A program made the translations under genes and the position numbers. Below are positions 52,849 to 64,000 of a DNA stretch of 64,000 nucleotides, one piece after another. Positions within the stretch are counted from its first letter, which is position 1, and every line of letters begins with the position of its first letter. Under the pieces are notes generated by a model. The model saw only the letters and a program-made list of their open reading frames with translations. It made no database searches and was not told the DNA's origin. Origin of the DNA: Otis tarda (Eukaryota > Chordata > Aves > Otidiformes > Otididae); NCBI GenBank assembly GCA_026413225.1, contig CM048552.1, positions 59,473,001-59,537,000 of the forward strand, given 5' to 3'.

Positions 52849-55800
52849 TATGCAGAATCCAGATCCCTCTGGTGTATGGGTAGCTGGCCGAGTCAAGAGA
52901 GAGTGGGGAAAAAGAGCGTTGATCTTATCTTGGGGCTGTAAACAGCAGAGATGCATTATTCAACCTTCCACGTAACACTGAAGAGATTAGTAGAAGGAAT
53001 GTCCTGCATGCAGAGAGTGGAATTTACTTATTTATTGTATGCATAATGCCCAGGCACTTCTGTTCCCCACTGGCACAGCACATATGCAACACTCAGAGAA
53101 ATACGGCCAGGAAGCAACATACAGGCAAAAACGTACTGATGGGACTTAAATAAGTCAAGTTTTTCTAGCATTAATTGGAATTTAGCCAGGAACATGAGGT
53201 CAAAAAGTTCTCAGATACTTTCCTTTAATGGCACAATTAGTGGCTTAATAATTGCAAGGCAAAAATCAGTTCCCAAGCTATTGAACCTACCGTCCCTAAT
53301 TTGTCTATCAGTGGTCTACCCAGGCTTGAGCAGGTTAAGCTGGATATTTGATCAGCTGAATACTTGGATGCTGGGGAAGCAAGCTTTCCCTCTGATGAGG
53401 CTTCAGGGCTTCCTGTGCTCCTTCCTACCTTCTGCCCCAGTGAGGCACAGCCAGCACTGGGGGGCAGGGGGCTTTCGACCGTGGTCAGGAGCAACTCTCA
53501 GCCTGCAGGTGTGCTGGGAATTCTTTAAAAGCTACGCAGAGCAGAGAGAGCCAGACTTTGGAAAGGCTCATTTGAAAGCCTCTCACACAGTAAGTTATAG
53601 GATAGTCAATTTATCCACTACTGGGAGGCGGAAAGGGTACGGCTGGACTGTCTTGAACCTGTGGCTTGAACAAGTCCAGATGTTTTGAACCATGTTAATC
53701 CATCCCTGCCAGAACATATGAGGTGTTAAGGCTTTGACCTTAATTAATTAAAATGACCTCCTAGTGCACTAGTTTTTTCTAAGGTGGCTGTCTTTTTTTT
53801 TTTTTAAGCTGAGCATCTCCATTTTCTAATGTGGCTTATTTTAAACCATGAATTATTTCTGACTGAGTATTTCAGAGAGTTTTTTTCCCCCGTCTTTGTT
53901 TGCTTTAGAAAGGCAGTAAGAAACAAGATTGCCTCTCACTGCGCTGGGCAAAGCCGGGTAATGGAAGTTTTAATGAAAACACAGCAGCAGAGATGATGGG
54001 AAGTGGAAAGACCAAAGTTAACTGCACACAAAGGGGTTCAGGCAAATTTGCTCCTGCAGCTGCAGCAGTGGAGATATTCATAAGGACAAAGAAAAGCTAT
54101 GAATTGCTACAGCTCCACGGCCATATCCAAGCAGTGGGACTGAGCAAACCCTCTGTGTGAACACTGAGGAGACCAGAGCCAAATGGGCTGATTGGGGGTG
54201 CCAAGCAAGGGGTGGGAGATGGGGCTGCTTCCTCCTCCCCTCCCCTTTGATTTCATGGAAACTGAGTTAGAGAACAAATGAAATAGGGAACACTATACCT
54301 CTGGAATCCAAGGCAAAGATCTGGGATTAGACATTCAAAATCTTGTATCTAATCCTCTTCCCTTACTGAGACCTCTTCGTTAGCATGCCATCCAGCACAG
54401 ACAAAAACCTGTGCCTAGTCTAAGCATGCCCATTCATAGTGTCATCACCTCTGCAGGATGAAAGAACAAAACTGTAAGCCCAAAGAAAGATGAGAAATGC
54501 TTCTTCAAAAGAAAACAAACACTGAAATTACTGTTCTGGTACATCATGTACAATCAGGTGGACAGATTTAGCTAACTGAACAACACAGCTTGCAAACCAC
54601 AAGATGTTTGTAGAATTTAACCTATCCAGACAATGCAATCTCTTTTGTAAGTTGCTGCCAAGTCTCCTGGGTGTTCTAGTGACAAGCAGTCCAAGCAAAG
54701 CACAAACAGCATCATCTGCCGAGACTACCGACTTGAGAAAGTGAGAAACCACATTTTGAGCCCTCTGCATGCACCCAAGAGAAATACACACCAGGCCATC
54801 CATAGCTGTTCCATGCAAGAAGCCTTGAACCAACCCGAAAGAATGACAGTCTAATGGCAACAAAAAGAAATTGCGTATCGCCCTCTTATCCATATTGAGC
54901 TTGCTTCCTCAGTTCTTAGGCTCACTGAAGGCAGCTGACAGATGCCCATTAGCTTCTGTGGGTTTACAGATTTTCCTTCTGCTTTGGGCATTGCATTCGT
55001 AATGTTTCCAGCAGTGGTCTCATTGAACTCATGGATGATTGACTCACAGCTGAAGACTCAGCTTTGCTACTTTTTGCCCTTGGAGGCCAGTTATAAATGG
55101 TTGGTCAGGTGCAATTCTACTGAAATGTGATAATCTAGTCAGAGTGGGCAGCCTCAATTTTCATCTACTGAAGATAATGGGCCTTACCTCAAAATAAATA
55201 ACAAGTTACAAAATTAAAAAAAAAACCCATTAATTTTGTTATAAATGTATGGAAGATGTGATTGGAAAAGCTGCAAGTTAGAGATACAAATGTGCTTATA
55301 GGCAGACATCTAAAATTAGTGATGTTCTCATCTATGGGGCTTCAGGTATTATCTGAATGCTATTTCAAGGCTAACTTTCTGCAAGCTGGTTTATTAAATA
55401 TTAGGTCAAATCCAAAGCAGCTTTTTAAATGCTTATATATTTCAACATCTCTGGGCCAGAGGATGAAAGCAACATCAGGCTCTTCATTTCTGTAAAGCAT
55501 TTGCAGAGCCTCACATGAAGGACACTTTGTCAAACAAACTTCAAGTCTTTGACTTTAGTTTACTCTTGTTCATTAAAAAAAATACCATCCACTGACTTTA
55601 GGCAGCTTTAGCAAATGCAGCCTTCAGGATGTCATCTTTCAACAATATTTTTAAGACAGAGCCAGCTCCTGAGGGACACTGAGTACTGCAACCGACTTTG
55701 ACAAGTTCTGCAGGTTCTCAGCTCCTCCAAGAATTTAACCCATAGACAAGAGTACTAGGAACAGGTTTTTCTCTAGGATGGCCTGAGCCTTCCCTTGAGT

Positions 55801-57179
55801 ATGTGGATGTGTGAACTTTAACACCACCTGTATTTTTCTTGGTCATAAAAAAACCAACTTAAACAGCGTCCTGCATGCCCGAGTCTCCACAGACCTAGTT
55901 GCATTGCATGCCGTAACACAGTCGTCCTCTGACTTTAGACAGGTACCAGGGAGAAGAAGAGATGCCCTTTCGTTTTTTCTCTACCGCACCACATCAGAGC
56001 AGCTTATTTGCATACAAACTGAGGATTTCCCTGTTTCTCTTAATCTTCAAAAAGCAGAACATCATTCTACGCTCTGAAACAAAACGAGAATGTCCAAAAG
56101 CCCCCAGCACACCACACGCTGTGGCCCATCCAGGGCTTGTGCAACATTTGCTACGAAGCCAGTGGATATTCAGTACCAAAAGGCTCAGCGTCACAAGCAG
56201 CATGTGGAGGATTCAGCAAGCAGCTCTCATTAGTGCCAACAGGAGCCTGGCTACTAAGCCTTCACACCTCTTTAAAGACGTTTCCTCTGTCTTTAATAGA
56301 CATTTGCACAAATCCACTCTGAAGCTGAGACCGAGCAGGCAAAAGTTTTAGCTAGGGGAAAAAAAAAGTCTAAGCTGTTAGAAAGCTGGCCCTTTTCCAG
56401 AATGGAGAGCATCTGGCCACCAGCTGTGTTTAGAGGACAGCAGGCGTAAGGAATAGATGAGGGGAAAATCTGAGAAACAAGTAGGCAGTGCTGAAATTTG
56501 TCATGAAAAGAATACCAGTCTTCCTCTCCAATGTCCAAAACCTTTGCCCCCCAACATTCCCCGTCCTTTTCTCTTCCCAGCTCCCAAGTCAATTACTGGA
56601 AAATCGCCTATTCAGATACGTTTTCTGGGCTTGGGGAGGGATACAGGAGGACTGGGAAGCGTGGAAACTGGCAGCACATGAGGGAAAGTGGAAATATAAG
56701 GAAATTCTGGAAACTAAGGGAAGACCTTGTAGAGAGACAGAAGGAAAAATCTGCCATGAGGCAGGGGCAGGAGGCTTGTAAGTCCACAAATATTACAGCA
56801 GTGGATTAGTATAAAAAAAGACAGATGGCAAGAAACCAAACCAACCCTTCACTCATTACAAGATGGGAAGCTGTGATTGGAAAAAAAAAAAGAAAAAGAA
56901 AATTAAAAGTTTTTCTAAGGATGTTGTATTTTTTTCCATTTCACCTAGATTGGAGGCAATATTTTCCCTTAAAATTTGTAAATTATGCAACTCATACAAA
57001 GACTAAAGAAGCAGAAGGCTTTTTATTTTCTAAGATGATAACACCATCTCTCTAAAAAAATGCTAATAAAATGCTCTGCTGGAAAGTGCCTTATCTGATA
57101 GGGATGGTATTCATGGGCACCCACTGAAACTCACACTGCTTTTTAGATTAAATCGACAACAGAGCCCTTCCCCCCCAGC

Positions 57180-57950
57180 TCCAGATTAATGGAATGAAGA
57201 ATCCATGCATGAAGCCATGTATAATAAAGCTTGGAGATTACAAAACAGGCTAGAAGACAGGATCAGGATTGCAACTGATCTTGATGAAGTGGGGAAATTG
57301 CCCCAATTAAAGCAGAACATATTTAATAAAGACAAGTTGAAAGTGTTATACTTTGGAAGGTGTAGTAAACAAATGCAGAAATAAAAATGGGAACTCCTGG
57401 GAAAGCAGCAGTGAATCACCCAGGAACTATAACGGAAGGCAGACTAGATCAAAGTCAGCCATGGGATGTTCTTCTAGAAAATATTCTGGGATATATTTTC
57501 TGATATGCTGTACATAAACCTCAGGGAACAGTTACTCTCCTTTGCTTGTTCCTGTATAAACCCCTCTGCTGGAGTTCTGCATTTTGAGGAATGGCAGCAA
57601 AAATGAGAGACCTAGAAAATAATAACAAAGGAACTAGGAAAGACTGATACTAGTGAGGAAAGTAGGGTAGTTCCTCTCATACACAGAATACTCTTCCAAG
57701 AAGATCTTGTAAGACCATCTGGTCTTCCTGTCAATCAGGGCTTGAAGGAAAAGTGGCTCAATTTGCAGTAAAGAAATTCCAAACAGTCTCTTAGGAAAAA
57801 CTCCCGATTATAAGGATATTGAAGATCATGGATCCTCATCACTGGATGTTTCAAGAGACTGCGAGCTGCACATTGTCTGGCATGGTTCTGCTAGACCTCA
57901 CCCAGCCTCATAGCAGGAGAGGTGGACTAAAATAGCAGCTTTCAAACACT
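57180..57950 (+). mobile_element. Degraded CR1/L2-type LINE fragment, plus orientation
   Basis: A translated stretch near 57227-57360 (RLQNRLEDRIRIATDLDEVG, FNKDKLKVLYFGR) matches the reverse-transcriptase C-terminal region of CR1-like LINEs. Further right, ctggatgtttcaagaga and later text resemble the end of such elements. It is much older than the other CR1 copies. Confidence 0.6.
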
Positions 57951-59723
57951 GGTCTATGGATCCACAAAGGTCTGCTGACTGCTTCCAGGAGAAATGAATG
58001 CCAGGCCTACACAGGGACTGGCTCTTCTTCTGGCAAAAGTGATGGGGGTCACAGGTCAAAAAGGAATTGAAAATATTTTTTGTTTTAATTAAGGTTCCTT
58101 TCAGCTATACATCTATGACTTTGCGATCAGCAGTGTTTTGAAGGGTAAAAGTTATTCCTTTATAAATCAATAGCTGCAATCCCTTCCTGTAACAGCTTTG
58201 AACGACAGCTTCTTGGGGCTTCTTCTCTCCTACCATTTGCTAGACACCAGGAAAGCAGATCTCGCGGCAGCAATGGGTGCCACACTTTCTGTTGTACTCA
58301 GCCATCCAGACTCACAAAAGCCTCCAAAGGAACAGTGAGACACACGCATGCGTGGGCTGACACAGCTCTGCTGGTAGACCCACGCAGCGTGTGTTTGGAG
58401 GTGGCTGCACTCAGCTGGTAGAGCCTTTGGATTGTGTTTGCCTTTGAGTGCCCAAACACAGTGACCACTCACTTCACGCACAGCTACAAGGACACATTAA
58501 GCCCTTTATCTCTGAAAGAAAACCAGTAAAGGTTACCACAGACACTCTCAAGTCATCAGACGAATGACTAGCACAGAGTTATCAGTGTTTTCTTCCTAAT
58601 GAGTCCCAAGAAGCTTCCTACAAATGCTCAAAAGACATCACCTTCCAGGGGCAACCTCTGCACACAGGACTCTACATCTCCTCACCAAAGCACAGTTAGT
58701 TTTTGAGCTAGAAATAGGGACACTGCACTTGTGGCTACCATCATAATATTAGGCACCAGACTGCCTATCCACAGGTACATCTGTGGGCACGTTTCCCAGA
58801 TAAAGCTATTTTGCCTATCGATACATGCGTATGCAACTCCTGATGATGTACTGGGCAGTACACATGTACCCGAGGGATGAATTGTAGTATCATGATTATT
58901 ATCAGAAAAACTTTGCCATTTTAAAGCATGAAGCTGCAGGGTGAGGTCTGCTTCTATCTAGTTATCATTGGCATGGAAGGATGGGTTTCCATGGATGAGG
59001 AGTTACACCAAAAAACAACAAGCACCCCTGCGTGCTGCTGCTGCATGAACCACGGTCTTGCTTCTCTAAGATCACAACATTCACACAGAAGTTGTCATTA
59101 CCTAAAGGTTCCAGACAACATCTTGTGTGAACATCTACTGTGCAGAAAAAAAAAAAAGTCTAATTGACTACCCTGCTATGTCTTTGTGACATTAGTGGCA
59201 GTTCCAACATTTTTATAATTTGTTGCAGAAACTGTGGAGGCTTTAAAAGACCAAGCACACAGGAGGATTTACACCTTAGAGTCATAAAACAGCTTCCTAC
59301 CGTGTTGATAACTAAAGTCAAAACTGTGTTCTCTAAGCATGCCAAAAGCTATCAACATGGAAGAGCACCCGACGCAGATACTTCAATGAAAGAACAAGAG
59401 GTTAACATGCACTGTCAAAATAAAACTTCTACAGTCTATGAACTGGGCACAGTTTCTGAGTGGCATGTTAGGAAATAAAGATATCAATGTCACTTTGCCA
59501 TGAAGAAGGCAACATCTTTGCCTACTTCTTGCTGTGGTTTTCAGAAACAGAGCATCAGGAATGTTGTGGCATGTCGCAGATTTGTCTTGCTAACAATACG
59601 CTGCAAAATAAACAAAGCTTCGACATTAAATCACACCCCCCCCATCCCACCCCACCCAAACCCTGCATTGTAGATAACCTATACATTCTCAGGATACAGT
59701 GAGAAATCATTCTATAGTACATA

Positions 59724-59729
59724 TTTAAT
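59724..59729 (-). terminator. ABTB3: Candidate poly(A) signal ATTAAA of ABTB3
   Basis: ATTAAA on the minus strand about 1.2 kb after the stop. Confidence 0.35.
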
Positions 59730-60068
59730 TATAATTTTAAAAAGTCTAACTCGGACACAATCTCTGGCCAGTAGCGAAGTATTGACACGTTACTGAAGTA
59801 AAGATTTGTTATCATCCCTTCACTGTAACAAACAGAAATCAGCATCTCGAGAAGGGCCTCTGGGGTTATCATATCACAACCAATCGCACCAAATTAAAAA
59901 ATAGGCTAATTTCACAAATGAAGTTTGACAAGAAGTAACGTTGCATTTGTCTTGGCGAAACGAAGCACAAACGTAACATCTCACAGGTACAGTTACCATG
60001 CAAATGCATGTTGAGTTTGTAATTGTTTTTAACCCCAAATCACGAGTAGCATGCAGTTCTCCTGCCCA

Positions 60069-60082
60069 CCCCCCCCCCCCCC
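60069..60082. repeat. C14 homopolymer
   Basis: Fourteen C on the plus strand, read as a G run in the ABTB3 sense strand. Confidence 0.93.
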
Positions 60083-60636
60083 GTATTAGAGATAGTCTGG
60101 GTAATGTACCTCTTTGGTGTAACCATAGCCTGTTAGGCGAGATTATACCACCCTAGGAAAGAATACAAGCAAAACCTGATCATATGTATGTTTGCACAAT
60201 GTACATTTTACCATTTAAAAAAAAACCAAAACATGTTACATAGATTCTCAAACACAGCTCTCTCCAAAATGAAATTTTAAGCTTAAGAAATAGTTTTTGA
60301 ACTACAAGGCCACCCCGTTATTGTTTATGAACAATTTAAAAAGTTCCCACCCCTAAAAATCTGCCAGTATATTTCCTCAGCTGTAACAGTCTTACCCACT
60401 CTCTAATATAGTTGATCTTTGCTCGACAGCAATAACAGTTCTTACATTTCTTAAATGCATGAGATAATGGACTCCGGGATAGATACAGTTCTTAAATGTG
60501 TAACACTGGAACAAATCCACCTTAAATGATTAATCAGTCAATTCAGGTGTTCCCCGGCACCACCGCTCAGGCAGAGGCTTCTGCTGTTCACCGATGTGAG
60601 TTCTGGCTTTTGTTGGCGTTGAGCTCCACGACCACA

Positions 60637-60665
60637 TGTGTGTGTGTGTGTTTGTGTGTGTGTGT
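60637..60665. repeat. (TG)n microsatellite in ABTB3 3' UTR
   Basis: (tg)n interrupted once by ttt. In mRNA sense it is a CA repeat. Confidence 0.93.
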
Positions 60666-60853
60666 TCACAATTTGAGTACAACAGCGATTCACTGGATAT
60701 TCTTGTACCCCGTTTGCTCAAAAACAGGGAGGAACTTTGTTTTCTGCATTCCCTCATCCAAACAGGGCTGCAGCCCCAGCGCAGCACCTTTGGCCAACAC
60801 AGAACTATTTGGATGCAAAGTAGAATTTTTAAATTTTTTTTTTTTTTTAGTCG

Positions 60854-60890
60854 TTTAAGCAACTGCAACAGATTTAAGCAACTGCAACAG
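60854..60890. repeat. 18-bp direct duplication in ABTB3 3' UTR
   Basis: tttaagcaactgcaacag occurs at 60854-60871 and again at 60873-60890, 46 nt past the ABTB3 stop. Confidence 0.95.
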
Positions 60891-60935
60891 CAGACTTGCA
60901 GGGTCTTTATTGGAGGGTTACCATCTTCCTCAGCT

Positions 60936-61145
<210 letters not shown>

Positions 61146-61660
61146 CTACAAGAAGTGAAATTAGAGAAAGATAACCATTCTGATAAAACCCAGCGAACAA
61201 ATACAGTGCGTAAGAGCTGCACACAAACAAATACACAAGCTAAGCCTTTCAGACAGGCACAGTTCAACTTACAGGAATATATATGTGGGGAGGGGAAGGA
61301 GTTAATCAAACAGTATTTTACACTGATGATTCTGGTCACAATTCCATGTGAAGAGGCCCTGATTCTTCAGGAAAAAACTTCCAGGGCTGAAGATTTGCTG
61401 CCTTGGAAACTGGCGGGAGTTTCACCACAGAGTTCACGAGAACCATGATTTTCATGGTAGAAGTTACACCCTCAACCTATAGGCTTGGGTCAACTTACTA
61501 CAGATCAAGGCTGGGATGCATGACTGCAGGAACCCGTTATGCAAATTTCATGCTTTGAAGAATCTTTGGAGGAGAAATGGAGGTTTGTAGAGCATGCGGT
61601 CTGGGGTTGTTAGTATTCCCCTTATGCTGTACACTGCATCTGGGTAATAGGGATACTGTA

Positions 61661-61712
61661 ATGTGTGAGCAAACCTTAAATGTGTGAGCAAAAATGTATG
61701 AGCAAACCTTAA
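61661..61712. repeat. Three-copy short tandem repeat
   Basis: The unit atgtgtgagcaaaccttaa is followed by a shortened copy and then a copy with one change (atgtatgagcaaaccttaa). Confidence 0.9.
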
Positions 61713-62691
61713 ATGACCCACATTGGTCATCTGATGGATGACCCATACTGGTAATCACCTGCTGCCTGTCTCCCACGACTTAATTAAAAGCCAGGCAAGT
61801 GTAGAGGGCAGTGCTCAGCCCGTCCTCTTGCCCAGGTAAGCTCCTGCAAGGTCTGAGCTCTGAGTGAAGCGGGAACCTCTGGCTGCAAGGTACTGAAGGG
61901 CCAGACCTGCTGGGGCATTGTATAGCTTTGGGTCCAGCCTGGAACAACTACACAGCATCACCTTAACATCACATTCAGAACTAAGAATGGAAATTGCTAA
62001 AAAAAATTTTTAAAAATTAATAATGAAAACCCTGTCAAAACAGATTAGGGCTAGGCAGGATCTGCCTTCCCAAGGAAAATGAATTATTTCAACTTGATTT
62101 CAAACCATGCAAGTTTTCACTGAATTATGAGTGCATTATTTTGCACCTGGATGTAACAGCATATGTGTGAATCTGTATTCTTCTCTGAAACACCATTCAT
62201 CCCTATTCATTATTTCAATATATTCACGACATTGAGGAAATAATGTACTTCTCTTTCTTTTTCAGACTTGTTCTGAGTCCCAGATTGTAATCTGTGTGAG
62301 TGCTGAGTGTTTTAGGCATGTAACTGAAAATCCAAATGATTTTGTTGGGAGTTTGTGGGCATTCATGTAAAACACAACTGGTATCTAGTGGTAACTAATC
62401 AATCACCATTATAAATTCAATTTGTCCAGTTACTTAATTTCTTTCTGGAAGTAAAGAACAGTGACAAAGGCTTTGAAAAATGAAATCCTTAAAGTGATAC
62501 TAATCAAATGACTGCCTTTGTAGATGTTGTGATTTTAAGAACGGAAAGCCCATAGGGAGGCCACAGATTATTCTAATGCTCTCAATGCAGCTTTTACATT
62601 GTAAATGTGACCAAATCCACATTGTCTCACCTTCCTACCAGTACTTCACCTGTTTAACACAAGGTCTCAATCTCTTGTTCCTACAGCTCCT

Positions 62692-62744
62692 TTTACACAG
62701 CTCACCACCTTTCTCTCTTTACACAGCTCACCTATATTTCTCTC
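62692..62744. repeat. About 26-bp tandem duplication
   Basis: tttacacagctcacc...tttctctc occurs twice in succession with small differences. Confidence 0.85.
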
Positions 62745-64000
62745 AATCACGATGACAAAGACTGTGCTCCACATGTCTCTGGGCCTACCTGCTCGCACAT
62801 CCCCATCTGGAAAGGCAGGTCTCAGCATCGCCTGAGTTCCTGCAGGTGCAGCTGAGCTCGCAAAGTAGCAAGGACTAGAAAGGACCTACAATAGGAGCAA
62901 GTTACTCAAAACCTACTCCTGGCTGACGCAGTGGTTCCTGGCTTCAGTGCCTGCTCACCTTACTCCCATCCTCACTGCGGTCTAACACAAGCTTCGTCCG
63001 CACTTCGGAGAGCAACATGGAAAGGCAGATGGTTGGCTGGCTAGCTGTGCTTGAACTGCCTGTGAGCTCCCCTGGCTCATCAAGACCATCTGGACTCCTC
63101 CACCACATACCATTATCACCATTATCTCATATTCACATAACAAACAAATGAAGCGACTGTGTGACGGGAGCACTCAGGGCAGAATGATCTCTGCTCAGAT
63201 TAACCACCTGCACATCACACAGACTGGGAGCAAAAAGATGGAGCATCTTATCTGCTCTGCAGACAGTGTAGTAGAGAGGTAAATGAACTAGCTTTAAATG
63301 TGCTAGTTCAGGTCTTGGAAACCTTCTAGCTATAGCAGTATGAAACAGCGCCGGTAATTTACTGGAAGGAGGGTAAATTAGTCCATGCAGAGCTCTAGTG
63401 TCATGTGGCTTAACTAATTCCAGAAGTCAAGATCTCACTCACAGCTAGCTCGGCTACCTCTGCAATGCACTGCCCACGTCAGTGCAAACATGACCCTGGC
63501 CGTAAAAGCCTCTGAAGTACACTGTTTCCACTGACTCCACTGCAGGCACAGAAAACTTGCAGGCTGAGGCCCTTGCAGGCAAACAAGGAGCTAGATACAG
63601 CCATTGGGGTTGTTTAGTCCCAGCATCAGCAGTGTACAAATTCCTGAGACAGGTCTAAAGCTTGGTGTAAGAACATTCGTCAATCAGGATGTAAGTAACA
63701 GCCACGCTTCACAAATCGAAGAAAATACGTCATTTTAAAACAAAATTATTAATTTTACTTTTAGTAACAGTAATGTAAATTGAGAAGGTCCCATATGAGC
63801 TAGAAGAAAAATCAAATATTTTTCAAAAGATTCCTGCACTGTTGATATTTTGTCCTATTGCAATAAACAGACCTGCAGAAATGTCTAATTTCTCATTCAT
63901 TTTACAGGTGGAACTTTATGCTCTTTCAAACACTAATTGCCTGTACATCAAGATCTAACATTACTACTCTCTGTAGGAAACACCTGATGATGGGAATGGA

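Larger units (their letters stand above)
48030..59700. other. Gene-poor stretch between the candidate exon and ABTB3
   Basis: Mostly unique AT-rich sequence with two CR1-related pieces (52.5 and 57.2 kb). No conserved coding exon is recognised. It could hold introns or a long 3' UTR of a minus-strand transcript, which the sequence alone does not settle. Confidence 0.45.
59705..60935 (-). other. ABTB3: ABTB3 3' UTR (end uncertain)
   Basis: Non-coding sequence follows the ABTB3 stop and contains a CA-rich tract, a G run and a short duplication in mRNA sense. Signal candidates are AATAAA at 60911-60906, only 25 nt past the stop and so unlikely to be sole, and ATTAAA at 59729-59724. The end is set at the latter by inference. 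Confidence 0.45.
61146..64000 (-). other. ABTB3: ABTB3 intron (last intron, runs past the window edge)
   Basis: No further ABTB3 exon could be recognised on the minus strand up to the edge. The sequence holds small tandem duplications (61661-61712 and 62692-62744) and no clear mobile element. Confidence 0.6.

Noticed and set aside
53194..53688. Open frame of 164 codons on plus
   Set aside because: No known domain and overlapping minus frames are also open; probably non-coding.

Overview
The window is vertebrate nuclear DNA, almost certainly from a bird. Intron-rich genes with GT-AG splice sites lie among CR1 LINE fragments with the typical avian 3' end, and conserved proteins match their vertebrate orthologues closely. 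It is ordinary chromosomal sequence. I found no operons, CRISPR arrays, phage or intact mobile systems.

Layout. Positions 1-1420 hold no gene I recognise. A CpG island (about 1420-2350) starts PRDM4 on the + strand. Its coding part is 11 exons from 2057 to 19262, summing to exactly 2403 nt (800 aa plus stop), with every exon phase consistent. PWP1 lies tail to tail with it on the - strand. Its 15 coding exons run from 40526 down to 22311 and sum to 1485 nt (494 aa plus stop), again with all phases consistent. PWP1 starts in a second CpG island (about 40150-40900) carrying a full CRE and an E-box. From 40.9 to 59.7 kb the DNA is mostly gene-poor, with CR1 pieces at 41.7, 52.5 and 57.2 kb and a candidate unassigned minus-strand transcript end near 47.5-48.0 kb. 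At 60936-61145 (-) is the terminal coding exon of ABTB3 (BTBD11); the rest of that gene lies beyond the right edge.

The order PRDM4 (+), PWP1 (-), ABTB3 (-) is the mirror of the human 12q23.3 order BTBD11-PWP1-PRDM4, which supports the calls. The three genes do not form a pathway. PRDM4 is a PR-domain zinc-finger transcriptional regulator, PWP1 is a nucleolar/chromatin WD-repeat protein of rRNA transcription and ribosome biogenesis, and ABTB3 is a neuronal ankyrin-BTB scaffold protein.

Points worth checking are the PRDM4 leader (GCC repeat, weak start context, overlapping uORF), the switch-like pentamer block in PWP1 intron 2, the possible unannotated transcript ending near 47.5 kb, a hairpin in PWP1 intron 2 and a CORE-SINE-like relic in PRDM4 intron 3. 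None amounts to a new biological system.
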